20,155 nt of DNA from Prorocentrum cordatum (lineage: Eukaryota > Sar > Dinophyceae > Prorocentrales > Prorocentraceae). This document shows positions 1-11,019 of this stretch, one piece after another. The notes below the pieces were generated by a model, which was given only the letters and a program-made list of their open reading frames with translations, made no database searches and was not told where the DNA came from. The stretch is from assembly GCA_963575745.1 (NCBI GenBank), contig CAUYUJ010002072.1:58708-78862 (forward strand), written 5' to 3'. Position 1 is the stretch's first letter; each line of letters begins with the position of its first letter. Both the position numbers and the translations under genes were made by a program.

Positions 1-632
1 GTTGGGCCCGCCGCCGCCGCCGGCTCTCGGGGGGAAGAAAGGCACTACAACCGTTGCACCAGTTGCGCTGCCGCGCGATTCCGCCACCGCGCCCGGGCGG
101 GCGGGGTGCGTGCGCCTTGGGGGGGGGGGAGGCGGGGTCTGTGGAGCCCCCTTGCCGCAAGTCTTGCATGCGGTCAGTTGGTCAACAACGCAGGGACTTG
201 GCCACAGCAGTGAACGCATCATGGGCTCGATGTGTCGAGGGGGCCCCCTGAATACTGCTCTGCAGAGCAGCGAGAGGACCCGACGCACACCAGCCGCCGC
301 AAGCGCGGTGGCGGACCCCGCTGTCGTGTTCGCCCTCTCGGGCCTCCGGGGAGGCTGGGGAGCGGCGGCAGCGGTGCCTCTCTGTCCCAGGGGTGGACCT
401 GAACGGTGTTTTGGCGATGGCGTTGGCCGTTTTCGTTCCGATTCCGTTGTGCGTGAAAGGCGGATTGAAGCCAAAACGAGGGAAACGAAAACGAAACGAA
501 AACGAAGACGAAAACGAAAGCGAAAACGAGGGAAACGAAGACAACACGAGGGAAACGGAAACGAGGGAAACGAAAACAAGACGAAAACAGAGGGAAAACG
601 AAAGCAAAACGAAAGCGAAAAGCACCGTTTAG
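1..632. other. left flank, no certain gene
   Basis: No exon can be defended here. A GC-rich stretch at about 270-400 reads TPAAASAVADPAVVFALSGL in frame 2 and could be an upstream exon, but no repeat motif or clear splice pair supports it. The right part (about 470-625) is a simple repeat. The start codon of the RluA gene presumably lies here or further left. Confidence 0.4.
470..625 (+). repeat. degenerate GAAAAC/GAGGGAAAC tandem repeat
   Basis: Units of 6 and 12 bases such as CGAAAACGAAAACGAGGGAA repeat with small changes. The + strand is almost free of T between 475 and 620. It ends at the acceptor of exon 1, so a purine/C tract rather than a pyrimidine tract precedes this splice site. 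Confidence 0.8.
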
Positions 633-741
633 GCTCCGCCCTGCGCTGTCCCCCGAGGCTCGCGCGGTGGGCGCGCTGCTGTGGGCGCACGGCAAGGCGC
701 GGAAGGCGGCCCCCGAGCGCTTGGCGGGCGCGGCGCACGAG
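633..741 (+). CDS. exon 1 of the OPR-RluA gene (first recognisable exon)
   Basis: Read in frame 1 this segment encodes [20 protein letters not shown] followed by an alanine-rich helix ending at HE. The '[12 protein letters not shown]' stretch fits the A/L-W-A core of OPR-like repeats and nearly every third codon base is G or C. The acceptor is CGTTTAG before 633; the first base completes a split codon, so an upstream exon in phase 2 is expected. The exon ends at GAG (741) and the intron opens with GCTCAGG, a GC donor supplied by an introner-like element. Phase 0 matches exon 2. Without transcripts the start could shift by a few codons. Confidence 0.6.
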
Positions 742-1014
742 GCTCAGGGAGGGGAAAAAAAAAAGCACACAGACACAATGAATCGTCGATCCCCCGGAAA
801 ATGTGGAAAAATTATGGGAAGTGGGGGGGAAGACAGAAGCCCAGAACATGTGTATTTTATTTGTGTGTATTTGTTGTGTGTCCTGGGGCTCCGTCAGCAC
901 GTTGCTTCGTCGGCAGCCAATTGTCGACTCCTGGGGAAGGATGGGAAACTATGGGAAGTGGGGGGGAAGGCAACAACCCAGAAAACGTGGGCAAATATGG
1001 GAATCCTGCCATTT

Positions 1015-1049
<35 letters not shown>

Positions 1050-4000
1050 TCTTACGTTGCGTGGCCCAGGGCCCCTTCCGAGGCCGCGAGGCGGCACTAC
1101 AGCCCGCAGAGCCTGGCTAACGCGCTCTGGGCGCTGGCGCGCCTGCGCGCGGGCCCAGGGGCGGCGGACCTGGGGGCGGCCGCGCGGGCGTGGGGCGGCT
1201 TCAAGGCCCAGGAGCGGGGGCCAGGAGGAGGAGGAGGAGGAGGAGGAGGAGGAGGAGGAGGAGGAGGAGGAGGAGGAAGAGAGGAGGAGGAGGAGGAGGG
1301 AGGAGGAGGAGGAGGAGGAGGGAGGAGGAGGAGGAGGAGGAGGAGGAGGAGGAGGAGGAGGAGGAGGAGGAGGAGGAGGAGGAGGAGGAGGAGCGACACA
1401 GTGAGTCGTCGATTCCCCCCCCAGAAACATGGGGAAATGCGGAACGTGGTGGGGGGACGAAAACCCAGAACATATGATGGGAGAACATGGAGACTCGTGT
1501 TATTATTTGTGTCTGTTTATATCTGTGTGTCCCAGGGCCCCTTCAAGGTTGGCACCAGCACCAGCGTCGGCGGCGTGCCTCCGCCGAGGGAGGGCGATCG
1601 CGCTCTCGGCGAGGGTGGTGGCGCTCGGGCTGCCCAGGTGGCCGGAAGATCAGCGCCCACATCCAGGATCGCCCTGCCCCGGTGGAGGCCCCGCGCAGCC
1701 GTCGAGTGGACTCGCGGCGTTGGAGCCCCAGGAGTGGCACGACTCGGGCCTGTCGAGAGACCCCCGCGTCGGAGACCAGTCTGGAACGACCCTGCGCTCT
1801 CCTGGGGCCGTCTTGGAGGCTGGCCACCTTTGGCGACCTGGGGCCCTTCTTGCCCGCCTCGGTGCCTGGTGCCCGTTTTCCCAGGTCCGGTGTGGGGGGC
1901 CGCTTCCGAGGATGGGGCCCGCGCCGCCCGCACCCGAGGAGGCCTCTCGCGGCGCGTCCCGCCCAGCCCTGAGCACTTTCTTAGGGTGGAGGGCTCAGGG
2001 TGAAATGCACATGGGGGTCTGCGCCTCGGCAACCGAGCCTCGAAAACCTATCCAAACGGCATTGCAGATTTCACCCTCTGCCCTCCGCCCGAAGAAAGCG
2101 CTCGGCAGCCCCCGGGCTCGAGCCGCCGGGCCGCGCGGACTGGGGAGCGGCACCGGGGAGCCGCAGCAGGGTGCTCGGCCACGCGCCGAGGGCGGCAGGG
2201 GGGGAGGGGGGGGGAGGCCCTTTAGACGGGGGCTGCTTCCTGGAATGGGACGAAATCTATACATATCCACTGCTCCCTGGCCAGGCCCATCCTGAACCCA
2301 GGAGCTGTGTATACGCCCTCCTGGCCAAACCAGGAGAGCGTGGCGTATGCACAGCTGCTGTGTTCAGGATGCGCTTGGCCAGGGAGCAGTGGATATGTAT
2401 AGATTGCGTCGCCCTATGGAAGGCGCGGCCCTCGCGTCTGCAGAGAGAGAGGCAGCCTCCTCCCACGAAGCGCCTCCCCCGCCAGGAGGCCTCGAACGTG
2501 GTGTGGGCGGTCGGGGCCGGCGCGCCGCCTGAGCTGGCGGGCGAGTTCCTGGCGGGGGTGGACCTCCCGCCCGCGGCGAGGCGAGCGCGGCGCCTCCCGC
2601 CTCCGCGGCGCGCCCGCTCCGGCCTCTTCCTCTTCTCGTCTCTAGGCCTCCTAGATGGGGTCGGAGTAGATGGGGTCGGAGGATCGCGCCGCATCGCCGA
2701 TGCATGAGCGATGCGGCTCGACGTGGAGCCCGTGTTTCCCCACGCCGACGTCGCCGATGCATCGTCGACGTCGCCGATGCATCGCCGATGCATCGCCGAT
2801 GCATCGCCGATACATCGGCGATACATCAGCGATGCATTGGCGATGCGACGCGATCCTCCGACCCCATCTGCTCGGACCCCATCTAGGAGGCCTCTTCCTC
2901 TTCCCGTCGCAGCCCAGGGTTCTGATGGCACGGCATCGCTCCGGATGTCGTTCGGGGGTGGACAGACCTCCTGCCCTGACACGTCGATTAAAAGGAATTG
3001 GCCGGTTTCGCTTCGCGGGAGGGCGCCGCGGCCGTCACTCTTGCGGGTCCAGGGCCGTCGGCTTCGGCCCCAGGCCGTTTTCACTCAGGGGAGGTCTACT
3101 ACGGGGGAGGTTTGTCCACCGCCGAGCTGTTGTTCTGCGGGGCATGCTCTAGCGTGATTCGGGGCCCACTGCAGGGCCGCAGATATCCCTTTCCTGTCTT
3201 CGGGCGTCGGTCTGTCCACCAATGGCACCTCCCGGCGCGCAGACCTGGAAACGGATAGATGACTCCGGACTCTTCCTTCTCGTCGCAGCCCAGGGTTCTG
3301 ATGGCACGGCATCGTTCCAGATGTTGCTGCTCTGTGGGGCGTGCTCCAGCGTGACTCGGGGCCCGCTGGAGGGCCGCAGAGATCCCTTTCCTGTCTTCGG
3401 GCGTCGGTCTGTCCACCAATGGCACCTCCCGGCGCGCAGACCTGGAAACGGATAGATGACTCCGGACTCTTCCTTCCCGTTGCGGCCCAGGGTTCTGATG
3501 GCACGGCATCGTTCCAGATGTTGCTGTTCTGTGGGGCATGCTCTAGCGTGCTTCGGGGCCCGTTGGAGGGCCGCAGAGATCCCTTTCCTGTCTTCGGGCG
3601 CCTGCCTGTCCACCGAGGCACCTCCCAGCGGCGCCCTCCGAGGGCGCCCGCCCGCCCCCACGGAAGCCTCCTGCGCATGGCCGTGCTGAGAGTCCGGCTC
3701 CCCAGCGCTGCTCCTGCGTTGGGGGGTTACTCCAGATCTCGTAGTAAAAGGGAGGGGGTCTGGACCCTCCAAGGCAAGCCATTTCAGACCTCCCCCGTGG
3801 GAGAACCCTCCAAAACATCGTCCCCAGACCCCCCCCAGGCCCTCCAAGATAGCCTGGAAGAGGAGACCCCCCCCGAAATGAGACCCCCCTCCATTTGTTA
3901 CGAAATCAGGAGTACCGAAGGTGTCCTCGGCCCAAGGTGCCCCCAGCTTTTCACTCAAGTTGGGGAGCCCCTGGGGCCCTTTTGGGCTTCGTGGGGGTGG

Positions 4001-7000
4001 AGGCCTCGGGGGGCCTCCTTGGAACTCCTTTGGGGCACCTGGGCCAGGGGCACTTCTAGCAACGCCCGACTCGCGAGGCCATTCCCCCCCCCCCCGACTT
4101 GTGTTGCTCTTAGACGGTTCGGACTCCGGGGGCCCTTCCCGGACTCCAGAGCCGTGCCAGCAGCGGCTCGGGAGGAAACGCTGGCCCCGGACGAGGCGCC
4201 GGGGCCGAGGACCCGTCTCCCTCTCAGGACCTCGCCCCGTCGAGCGGAACCCGAGGCTCGAGGCTCGAGCTGCCGCTCTCGCCCTCGGAGTTCGCGAGGC
4301 ACACTTGTGATGACTCGCGGCGCCCGCTCACGGTCGGACCGAGGTACAAGATCGAGATCGGTTCGGGGAGGGTGCTCTAATGTTCTTTGTGCTGGTTGGA
4401 TGTTCTTGCGCACCCTGGGGGAGGCTACCCTCGAGTATTCCTCAGTTTGGCCGGCGGAGGGTCTCACGTTTTTGAAGGATGTTCTTCTGCCCCTGGTCCG
4501 GCTGCAGCCTATCTCCTCCTCCACACGTGCGCGCTGCGACAGCATACAAGCAGTCGGCCCGCGGGTGGCGGCCCATCCGAATCGATGCCCCGGCCTGTCC
4601 CGGGGGACCCCGTGGCTGAGAGCTTCGGGGCGGACCCGGCCGTGGCGACGAGGAGCCAACCCGGACGCCCAGCGCGGGGGGAGACGCGCGCCCCGCCGCC
4701 TCTCGGACCAGCCTCGACCTCTTTGCGCCAAGCCCGAGGCTGGAGGACCAGCACCTCGCCAACATCCTCTGGGCGTTCGCCAGCGCCTCGGAGCGGCGCC
4801 CGGAGGTCCTGGAGCCGCTGGCCGCGGAGGCCTGCGCCCGCGAGGGCCTCGCGCTGCAGGCCGTGGCGAACATCGCCTGGGCCTGCGCCACCCTGAGGCC
4901 GCGCGGGCCCGCCGAAGGCCCGGCGGGAGCCCCAGGGAGAGTCAGACGGACCCTTGGCAGGTGCTTGCCCCTATCACGTGTACGCATCACAGCAACGGGA
5001 GACACATATTGAGTGGGAGGAGGAGGAGGAGGAGGAGGAGGAGGAGGAGGAGGAGNNNNNNNNNNNNNNNNNNNNNNNNNNNNNNNNNNNNNNNNNNNNN
5101 NNNNNNNNNNNNNNNNNNNNNNNNNNNNNNNNNNNNNNNNNNNNNNNNNNNNNNNGGTCCTGCATCCCCCACCGCCGTGCGTACCACTGCCGCCAGATCC
5201 CCAGGCTCACGATAATCCTTGGTGGATCCCTGGGGGTCCCGCTCCCCGCGCCGACTCGTTCACTCTGCAAACCGCGGCCGCCAGATCTTTATGTCCCCCA
5301 CAAACCACAGCAATAACACCGCGCCACCAAACAAACAATTTCCGAACCTAACATGCCATGTCATGACATACCTTATCGTAACATGACGCACCATGACATA
5401 GCAGTGCAAACCACCGCGCGGACTCGCAGTGCATATCATTATATACCATGGGGCAGTTAAGCATACCATCGCACAGAAGCGCATAACAAAACATTCCAAG
5501 TCAGAACATATCACGCCACTACATACCATGGCATAACTGGTCAGATCACAAACTATCATTTCAACGCATGCTTTGACATACTGGATCATACGTAACTTTT
5601 CAAAAGATATCATTACATACCATGGTACAACCACGAACCACATACCATACCATTGCACGACAAACCGCACCATAGCACAGTACCACAGCACATGCCATTC
5701 CATACCATGACAAATCGTGTCATGACCGAGCGCGGCATCATATGCTTTACCACAGCATAACATGGCACAACATAACACCGTCAGGTGTGGCAGATTTGGT
5801 CGCACGCAACACAGCACAACACCACACGTCGCACACACAACTCGCGACATGGCCCGGCCGCCGCGCGCATACCGAGGCCCCCGCGCACGCCGCCCCAAGG
5901 AGCGCGCGCACCCTCGGGATCAGACGCCGCGGGTTTCGGAGGGGATCGCTCGAAGCAAAATAACCGAATGTCCTCACGGCACGGGGGCCCCAGGCTCAGG
6001 AGGGAGAACAATACACAGACACAATGAATCGTCGACTCCCCAGAAAATGTGGGAACATATGTGAAGTAGGGGGGGAAGACAGAGACCCAGAAAATATGGG
6101 AAAATATGGGGAATCCCTTTCTTTGCGTGTATGTATCTGCGTGTCCTTGGCCCCCTTGACAGGCGCTCCGCGCCCTCGGCCGCGCCCTCGACCGCGCCGC
6201 GGGCACGCCCGCCGCGCCGCCCTCCGCGCTGCGGTGCCCCCCGCTGCCCGCCGCCGCGGCGCCCGCCGGCGCGGGGCGGGACCCGCCGCGCGTGGTGCTG
6301 GAGGCGGCGGGCGGCGGGTCGGCGACGATCGGCCGGGCGGGCGGGGCGGCGATCGGCGGCGATCGGGGGGCGGCGGGCGGCGGGCGGCGATCGGCGACGA
6401 TCGGCGGGGCGGGCGGGCGGCGGGGCGCGGGCGGGCGGGCGGCGATCCCCCCCCCCTTCCCCCGACGATCGGCGGGCGGGCGGGCGGCGGGGCGGCGATC
6501 GGTGGTGCTGGATCGGCGGGCGGCGGGCGGCGGGCGGGCGGAGCTCGGCGCGCGCCCCAGGAGGAGGAGGAGGAGGAGGAGGAGAAGGAGGAGGGGAGGA
6601 GGAGGAGGAGGAGGAGGAGGAGGGGGAGGAGGAGGAGGAGGAGGAGGCGGGCGGGCGGGAGGAGTGTGCCGAAGCGAGGGCTCATGTCCATGACCACTGG
6701 CCGGGGGATCCGTGTTCGGGGGCCCGGGCAGGGGGTGGACGTGGACATCCGCGGGCCCCCTTGGGCCCAGAGGCATCCACGTCCTCCGCCCGCTGGGGTC
6801 CCAGGGCGTTGGTTCCATAGGCGGCGGATCTGGATATATCCCTGCCTCGCAGTGGTTGTGGGGGGCGATATATTTAGTGGCCTCCGGCAGGTGCCGCCGA
6901 TCCGGGGCGTTCCCGTTGGTGCTCGGGTTTGCTTGGAGGCCTATGAGGCTGTCTTGGGGTCCTCCCTGGGGCCGTCGTAGGAGGAGTCCTTTTGAGGGGG

Positions 7001-9858
7001 TCTTTGAGCCTCTTGGGGGTTTCTCGGAAGCCTTTTTGGCTGTCCGAGGGCGTTCCTGGCCCGTCGGACGCCGTCGGAAACCGTCTTGGGCGCTTCGCTG
7101 TGCCGTCTGGAAGCGCTCTGGGGGCGCTTCAGGGCCGTCGTGGAGGCTATCTCGGCCGTCTTAGGGGCCGATGGGTGCGTCTTAGGAGCTTCTTGGGCCG
7201 TCAAAGGGCTATCGTGGAGGCCTCTGGGGCGATCTTGGGGGCCTCTGGGGCCGTCGGAAAGCCGAAAAGAATGAAGCGCTCAAATCTTTCAAAGGCATAT
7301 AGGAAACCAAAGATTTGGGCCTCTTCGGGCCTTTTTTGGAGGGCACCCTGGGCCATCTTGGGTTCATCTGGAGCCGTCTGGAAAATATCTGGCGGCCATC
7401 TTGGGCTTTCCTGGCGCCCAGGTTTTGAATTTGGTTGACTTTTGCGCGTCTCAGCTCCACCCCCCCCTGTCCCCAGCAGAGCCACCCTGGCGCCACCCCC
7501 AGCAGAGCTGAAGCTCAGGCTGCAGGCTGTAGCTCAGGCTATCTGAAACTCAAACGACGGATCGGCGGATTCAGGCGCAGCGACAGGGGGGTGGGGGGGA
7601 TCGGCATGGGGGGGGATGCACCGACCTCCAATCGCCCATGGATCGCCGATGGGGGTCCGATGGCCCGTCTGGATTCATGATCGGGGGCCTAGCGCCGTTC
7701 TATCTGCGATGTATCGCCGATTCTAGGTCCATGTGTCCTGCCGTACGTCGGTCCCCCCTATCGCTGCCTCTCTTGATTGGGTCGGGGTGGGCACGATCGC
7801 CCCCCCTGGGGCAGCGCCCGAGAAGCTCACGGCCACGATCGGCGACGCATGCGACGACCGCGGCGGAGGCCACGGCGGCGGCGGCGGCGGCCGCGACGGC
7901 GGCGGCGGCAGCCGCGGCGGCGTGGTGCTGGAGGCGGCGTCGCCAGCAGCGGCGATCGGCGACGACGACCACAGACGAGGGCCGCGGCGACGGCCGCGGC
8001 CGTCGCGGGGGGCGCGCGCGGCGCCACCATGGAGGCGCTCGTCGCCACTGCGGGGCTCGGCTTCGGAGACCTGCCGGGGGGGGGTGGTCCGGGGAGGGGG
8101 CTTCCGGGGGCCCGCGAGGGAGTGGGTGCAGGTCGTTGGTCGGGGGCGGACAGGAGGGAGGTGACGACCAGGAGGGGCTGGATATCATGACGGGGGCCAT
8201 GGTATGTCTCTCCAGATTTCATGGCGCCTCTTCTTCTTTCGGGCCGTCCCCGGGGCCCCCCCCTTGGCCGCGCACATGCCGCCGGCCATGATTTGCGCCC
8301 CCCGCTCTTGGGCGCTCCCCTCCTGAACGCCCTCGAGCTGGGTGGCGCGGGGGGGGCGGCTCTCGGGGTTTCTTAGCAGCTTCGCCCTCTCGCTTTCTCA
8401 GAAGCCTTCTTGGGAGTCGCAGGGCCCTTCCAAGCAGCCCCGGCCTTCTGAGAAGGCAGCCCCCCCGTGCCCCACCGCCTTCTGCAATCGCCAACAGGCG
8501 CCCGGGTCGACCGTGCTCCTCAAGCCGCCGGGCTGGGAGGTGCGTGCGGGCCGAACTTGGGGCCCCCTGGATTTGGTTGACGCCGACCACGGACCAGACC
8601 AGTTCGACACAGGCTTCCGCGGGCGGTGTCACGAGCGACAGCGCGCATCACTGTCGTCTGTCACACGGCTGACGTCGTCCAAGGTACATCAAAGTATGGG
8701 TTCCTGTTATTAGCGTGATGCCTCCGCGTCGTTCCCTAACCTCCCTCTCTTTCTTGCTCACGCTCAGACAGACTCACTCGCAGACTCACGATTCACTCGG
8801 ACTGATTCACGCCTATGTTGCTGTAGCTCTAGACTCACTTCCCGTCATGCCCACTCGTACCCAGACTCGGTAATGCTCAGACCTACTCACAAACAGAGTC
8901 ACCGATACTCGGACTCACTCACACTGTGACTCACTCGTGCGGACTCGTGCTAGCTAGTATCGAATATTCGCTCGAGCGCAGACTCAGTGACAATCAGACG
9001 CGTTCATATTCGGGCTCAACCACGCTCAGACTCACTTGGGCCTCCCGAGGGGAAGCAGCCAGGACGTATATGCCTGATGGTGCGAATATTGTTGGGCCCT
9101 CTCGGGTACGACATGTAATATGTATGTGTATATGCATGTATGTGTACGTACATGTATATATTTATGTACATGCATATGTTCAAATACAGGTACATGTAGC
9201 GTTGTCTGTCCAACGCAGGTGTATATGTATATGCGTATGTATATGTATATGTATATGTACATGTACATGTAACTGCATACATACACTTGCATTTATACTT
9301 ATACGTGTATGTATAGGTATTTGTATCCGCGTTTGCATATGCATCTGCACATGTATACGTGTATGCATGTGTACATGTATAGGCGTATGCATAGGTATAT
9401 GTACATGCATACATATGTGTATAGGTATAAGTATATTTACAGGTACATGTCTATGTATATGTATCGATACTTATATATAGGTGTGTACGCTTACATACGT
9501 GGCATATGCGTAGGTGTGTGTGTACATGTGTATGCATATGTATAGGTCTGTGCATATGTTTATGTATCTGTGCAGTTATATGTATATGTATATGCACATG
9601 TAAATGTACATGTATGTGTGCTACGAATGCGTATATGTATAGGTGTATGCATTTCTTATGTATTGGTAGATGCGTGTGCATATGTGTATGGATGCGTGTG
9701 CGTGTGTGTATATATATATATATATTGCAGCCGCAGGACCTGAAAATAAACCGATAATCCGATCAACCGGTAAACCGATAAACTATTTCGGTTGATCGGT
9801 ATATCGGCAGATCGGCTGGCCCGCCGGCGGCTCGGCCTGGCTCGGCTGGCTGAGGAGA

Positions 9859-9892
<34 letters not shown>

Positions 9893-10986
9893 AGGAGGAG
9901 GAGGAGGAGAGGAGGAGGAGGAGGAGGAGTGAGGAGGAGGAGGAGGAGGAGGAGGAGGAGAGGAGGAGGAGGAGGAGGAGATGGAGGAGGAGGAGGATGT
10001 GAGAGGAGGAGGAGGAGGAGGAGGAGGAGGAGGAGGAGGAGGGAGGAGGAGGAGGAAGGAGAGGGAAAAGAGGAGGGGGAGGAGGAAGAAGAGGAGAAGG
10101 AGGGGGAGGAGGCCCGTTTCGCGTGAGACATCCTCGGAAGTCTGGGTTTCAACGCGCCGCGACATGCGACTATCTAAGTAGTCTCGCCGTAGACATAGTC
10201 GCAACTTCGCAACAGTGGATTCCGAGACGCCTACTGCTGACCTGTTCAGGCCTCTTTCGCTTGAGACATCCTCGTAACCCTCGATTCTGAGATGCCGTGT
10301 GTTGAATGGTCAGGCCACTTTCGCCTGAGATCTGACCTCGGATATGCCCTGCCCCAAGTTGGTTCGGCCACTGTCGCCTGAGACCCTCGCAGGGCCTGCG
10401 CTACCACGCAGATCATCGTATGCGGCGGGAGAGGCTCGGACCCCCGCGGGACTCCGTCCGCACAAGAGCCAATCGCAAAACTCACGGTCAGGGAGAGCCG
10501 CCCCGGAGCCGTCGCCGTCGTCGTCGCGGCGGGGGCCTGACAACCGGCCGATAAACCGATAAGCCGATAACCCGGTAAATCGATATGCGGCGCACGGATC
10601 GAGTCTTCAGGGTTGCCCCCAGCGTTTTCAGACCAACCAGTCCCCCGATGAGACGATAAACCGATAAACCGATAAAGAGATAAACCGACGAAGAAAAGGA
10701 AAGCGCGTCGACCATCGTCTCGACGTTCGCGGATAAAGGTTATCGGTTGTTCGGTATATTGGCAGATCGACCGATAAACCGATATAATCATATCGGCTTA
10801 TCAGTCAATTTGCCGACATACCGATCAACCGATTCGTTTTGATCGGTTTATCGGTCTATCGGTCGGATGGATTCCCGGAGGCCGTTGCCGCTACACTCTC
10901 TATATATGTATATATCCATACATGTTTATGTTTGTGGATATATATATATATATATACACATACATTCAGTGTGTGTGTGTGTGTGT

Positions 10987-11019
<33 letters not shown>

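Larger units (their letters stand above)
1638..4711 (+). other. intron 3, about 3.07 kb
   Basis: Opens GTGGCC after CCCAG and closes GGACCAG. It contains a near-complete hairpin element (2254-2405), a TIR element with CGCCGATGCAT repeats (2644-2893), a 197-bp minisatellite (about 3140-3610) and a TA-flanked TIR element (3730-3912). Long open frames in this span lack protein character. A further exon cannot be excluded. Confidence 0.5.
4941..6162 (+). other. intron 4 with scaffold gap
   Basis: Opens GTCAGACGG and closes at the introner acceptor CCTTGACAG. It holds a GGA tract, 100 N, a degenerate CATACCATGGCA-rich AT-richer stretch (about 5340-5790) and introner copy 3. True length is unknown because of the gap. 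Confidence 0.55.
6307..8497 (+). other. intron 5, about 2.2 kb
   Basis: Contains a GGCGATCGGCGGGCGG repeat (6307-6545), a GGA tract, a CCGTCTTGG/GGCCTCTTGGGG repeat block (about 6940-7430), a GCC/GGC-rich region (7850-8040) with a copy of the end of exon 5, and a pyrimidine-rich 3' part before exon 6. No further exon is defended. Confidence 0.5.

Noticed and set aside
2-781. 259-aa open frame on + at the left edge
   Set aside because: Half is translation of the GAAAAC repeat and it continues into the introner; a small part (270-400) may be exon but cannot be shown.
1397-1540. Conserved ATG (CACAATGAATCG) in introners as a small gene start
   Set aside because: Frames after the ATG differ between copies and are not conserved at protein level; copy 2 has GTG instead.
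681-2003. 440-aa open frame on +
   Set aside because: Crosses introner copies and a GGA tract. Only 1083-1219 within it is protein-like, and that part is kept as exon 2.
3140-3610. CRISPR-like or gene tandem array
   Set aside because: Units of 197 bp without short conserved repeats and unique spacers, in a eukaryotic intron.
3341-5215. 624-aa open frame on +
   Set aside because: It runs through the 197-bp minisatellite, a MITE, the GGA tract and the N gap, and conflicts with exon 4, which is in another frame with clear protein motifs.
5781-6818. 345-aa open frame on -
   Set aside because: Antisense of exon 5, introner copy 3, the GATCGGCG repeat and a GGA tract; Pro/Ala-rich low complexity only.
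9016-9757. Several open frames on both strands
   Set aside because: Translation of the TATGTA-type tract; both strands are open because the repeat lacks stops.
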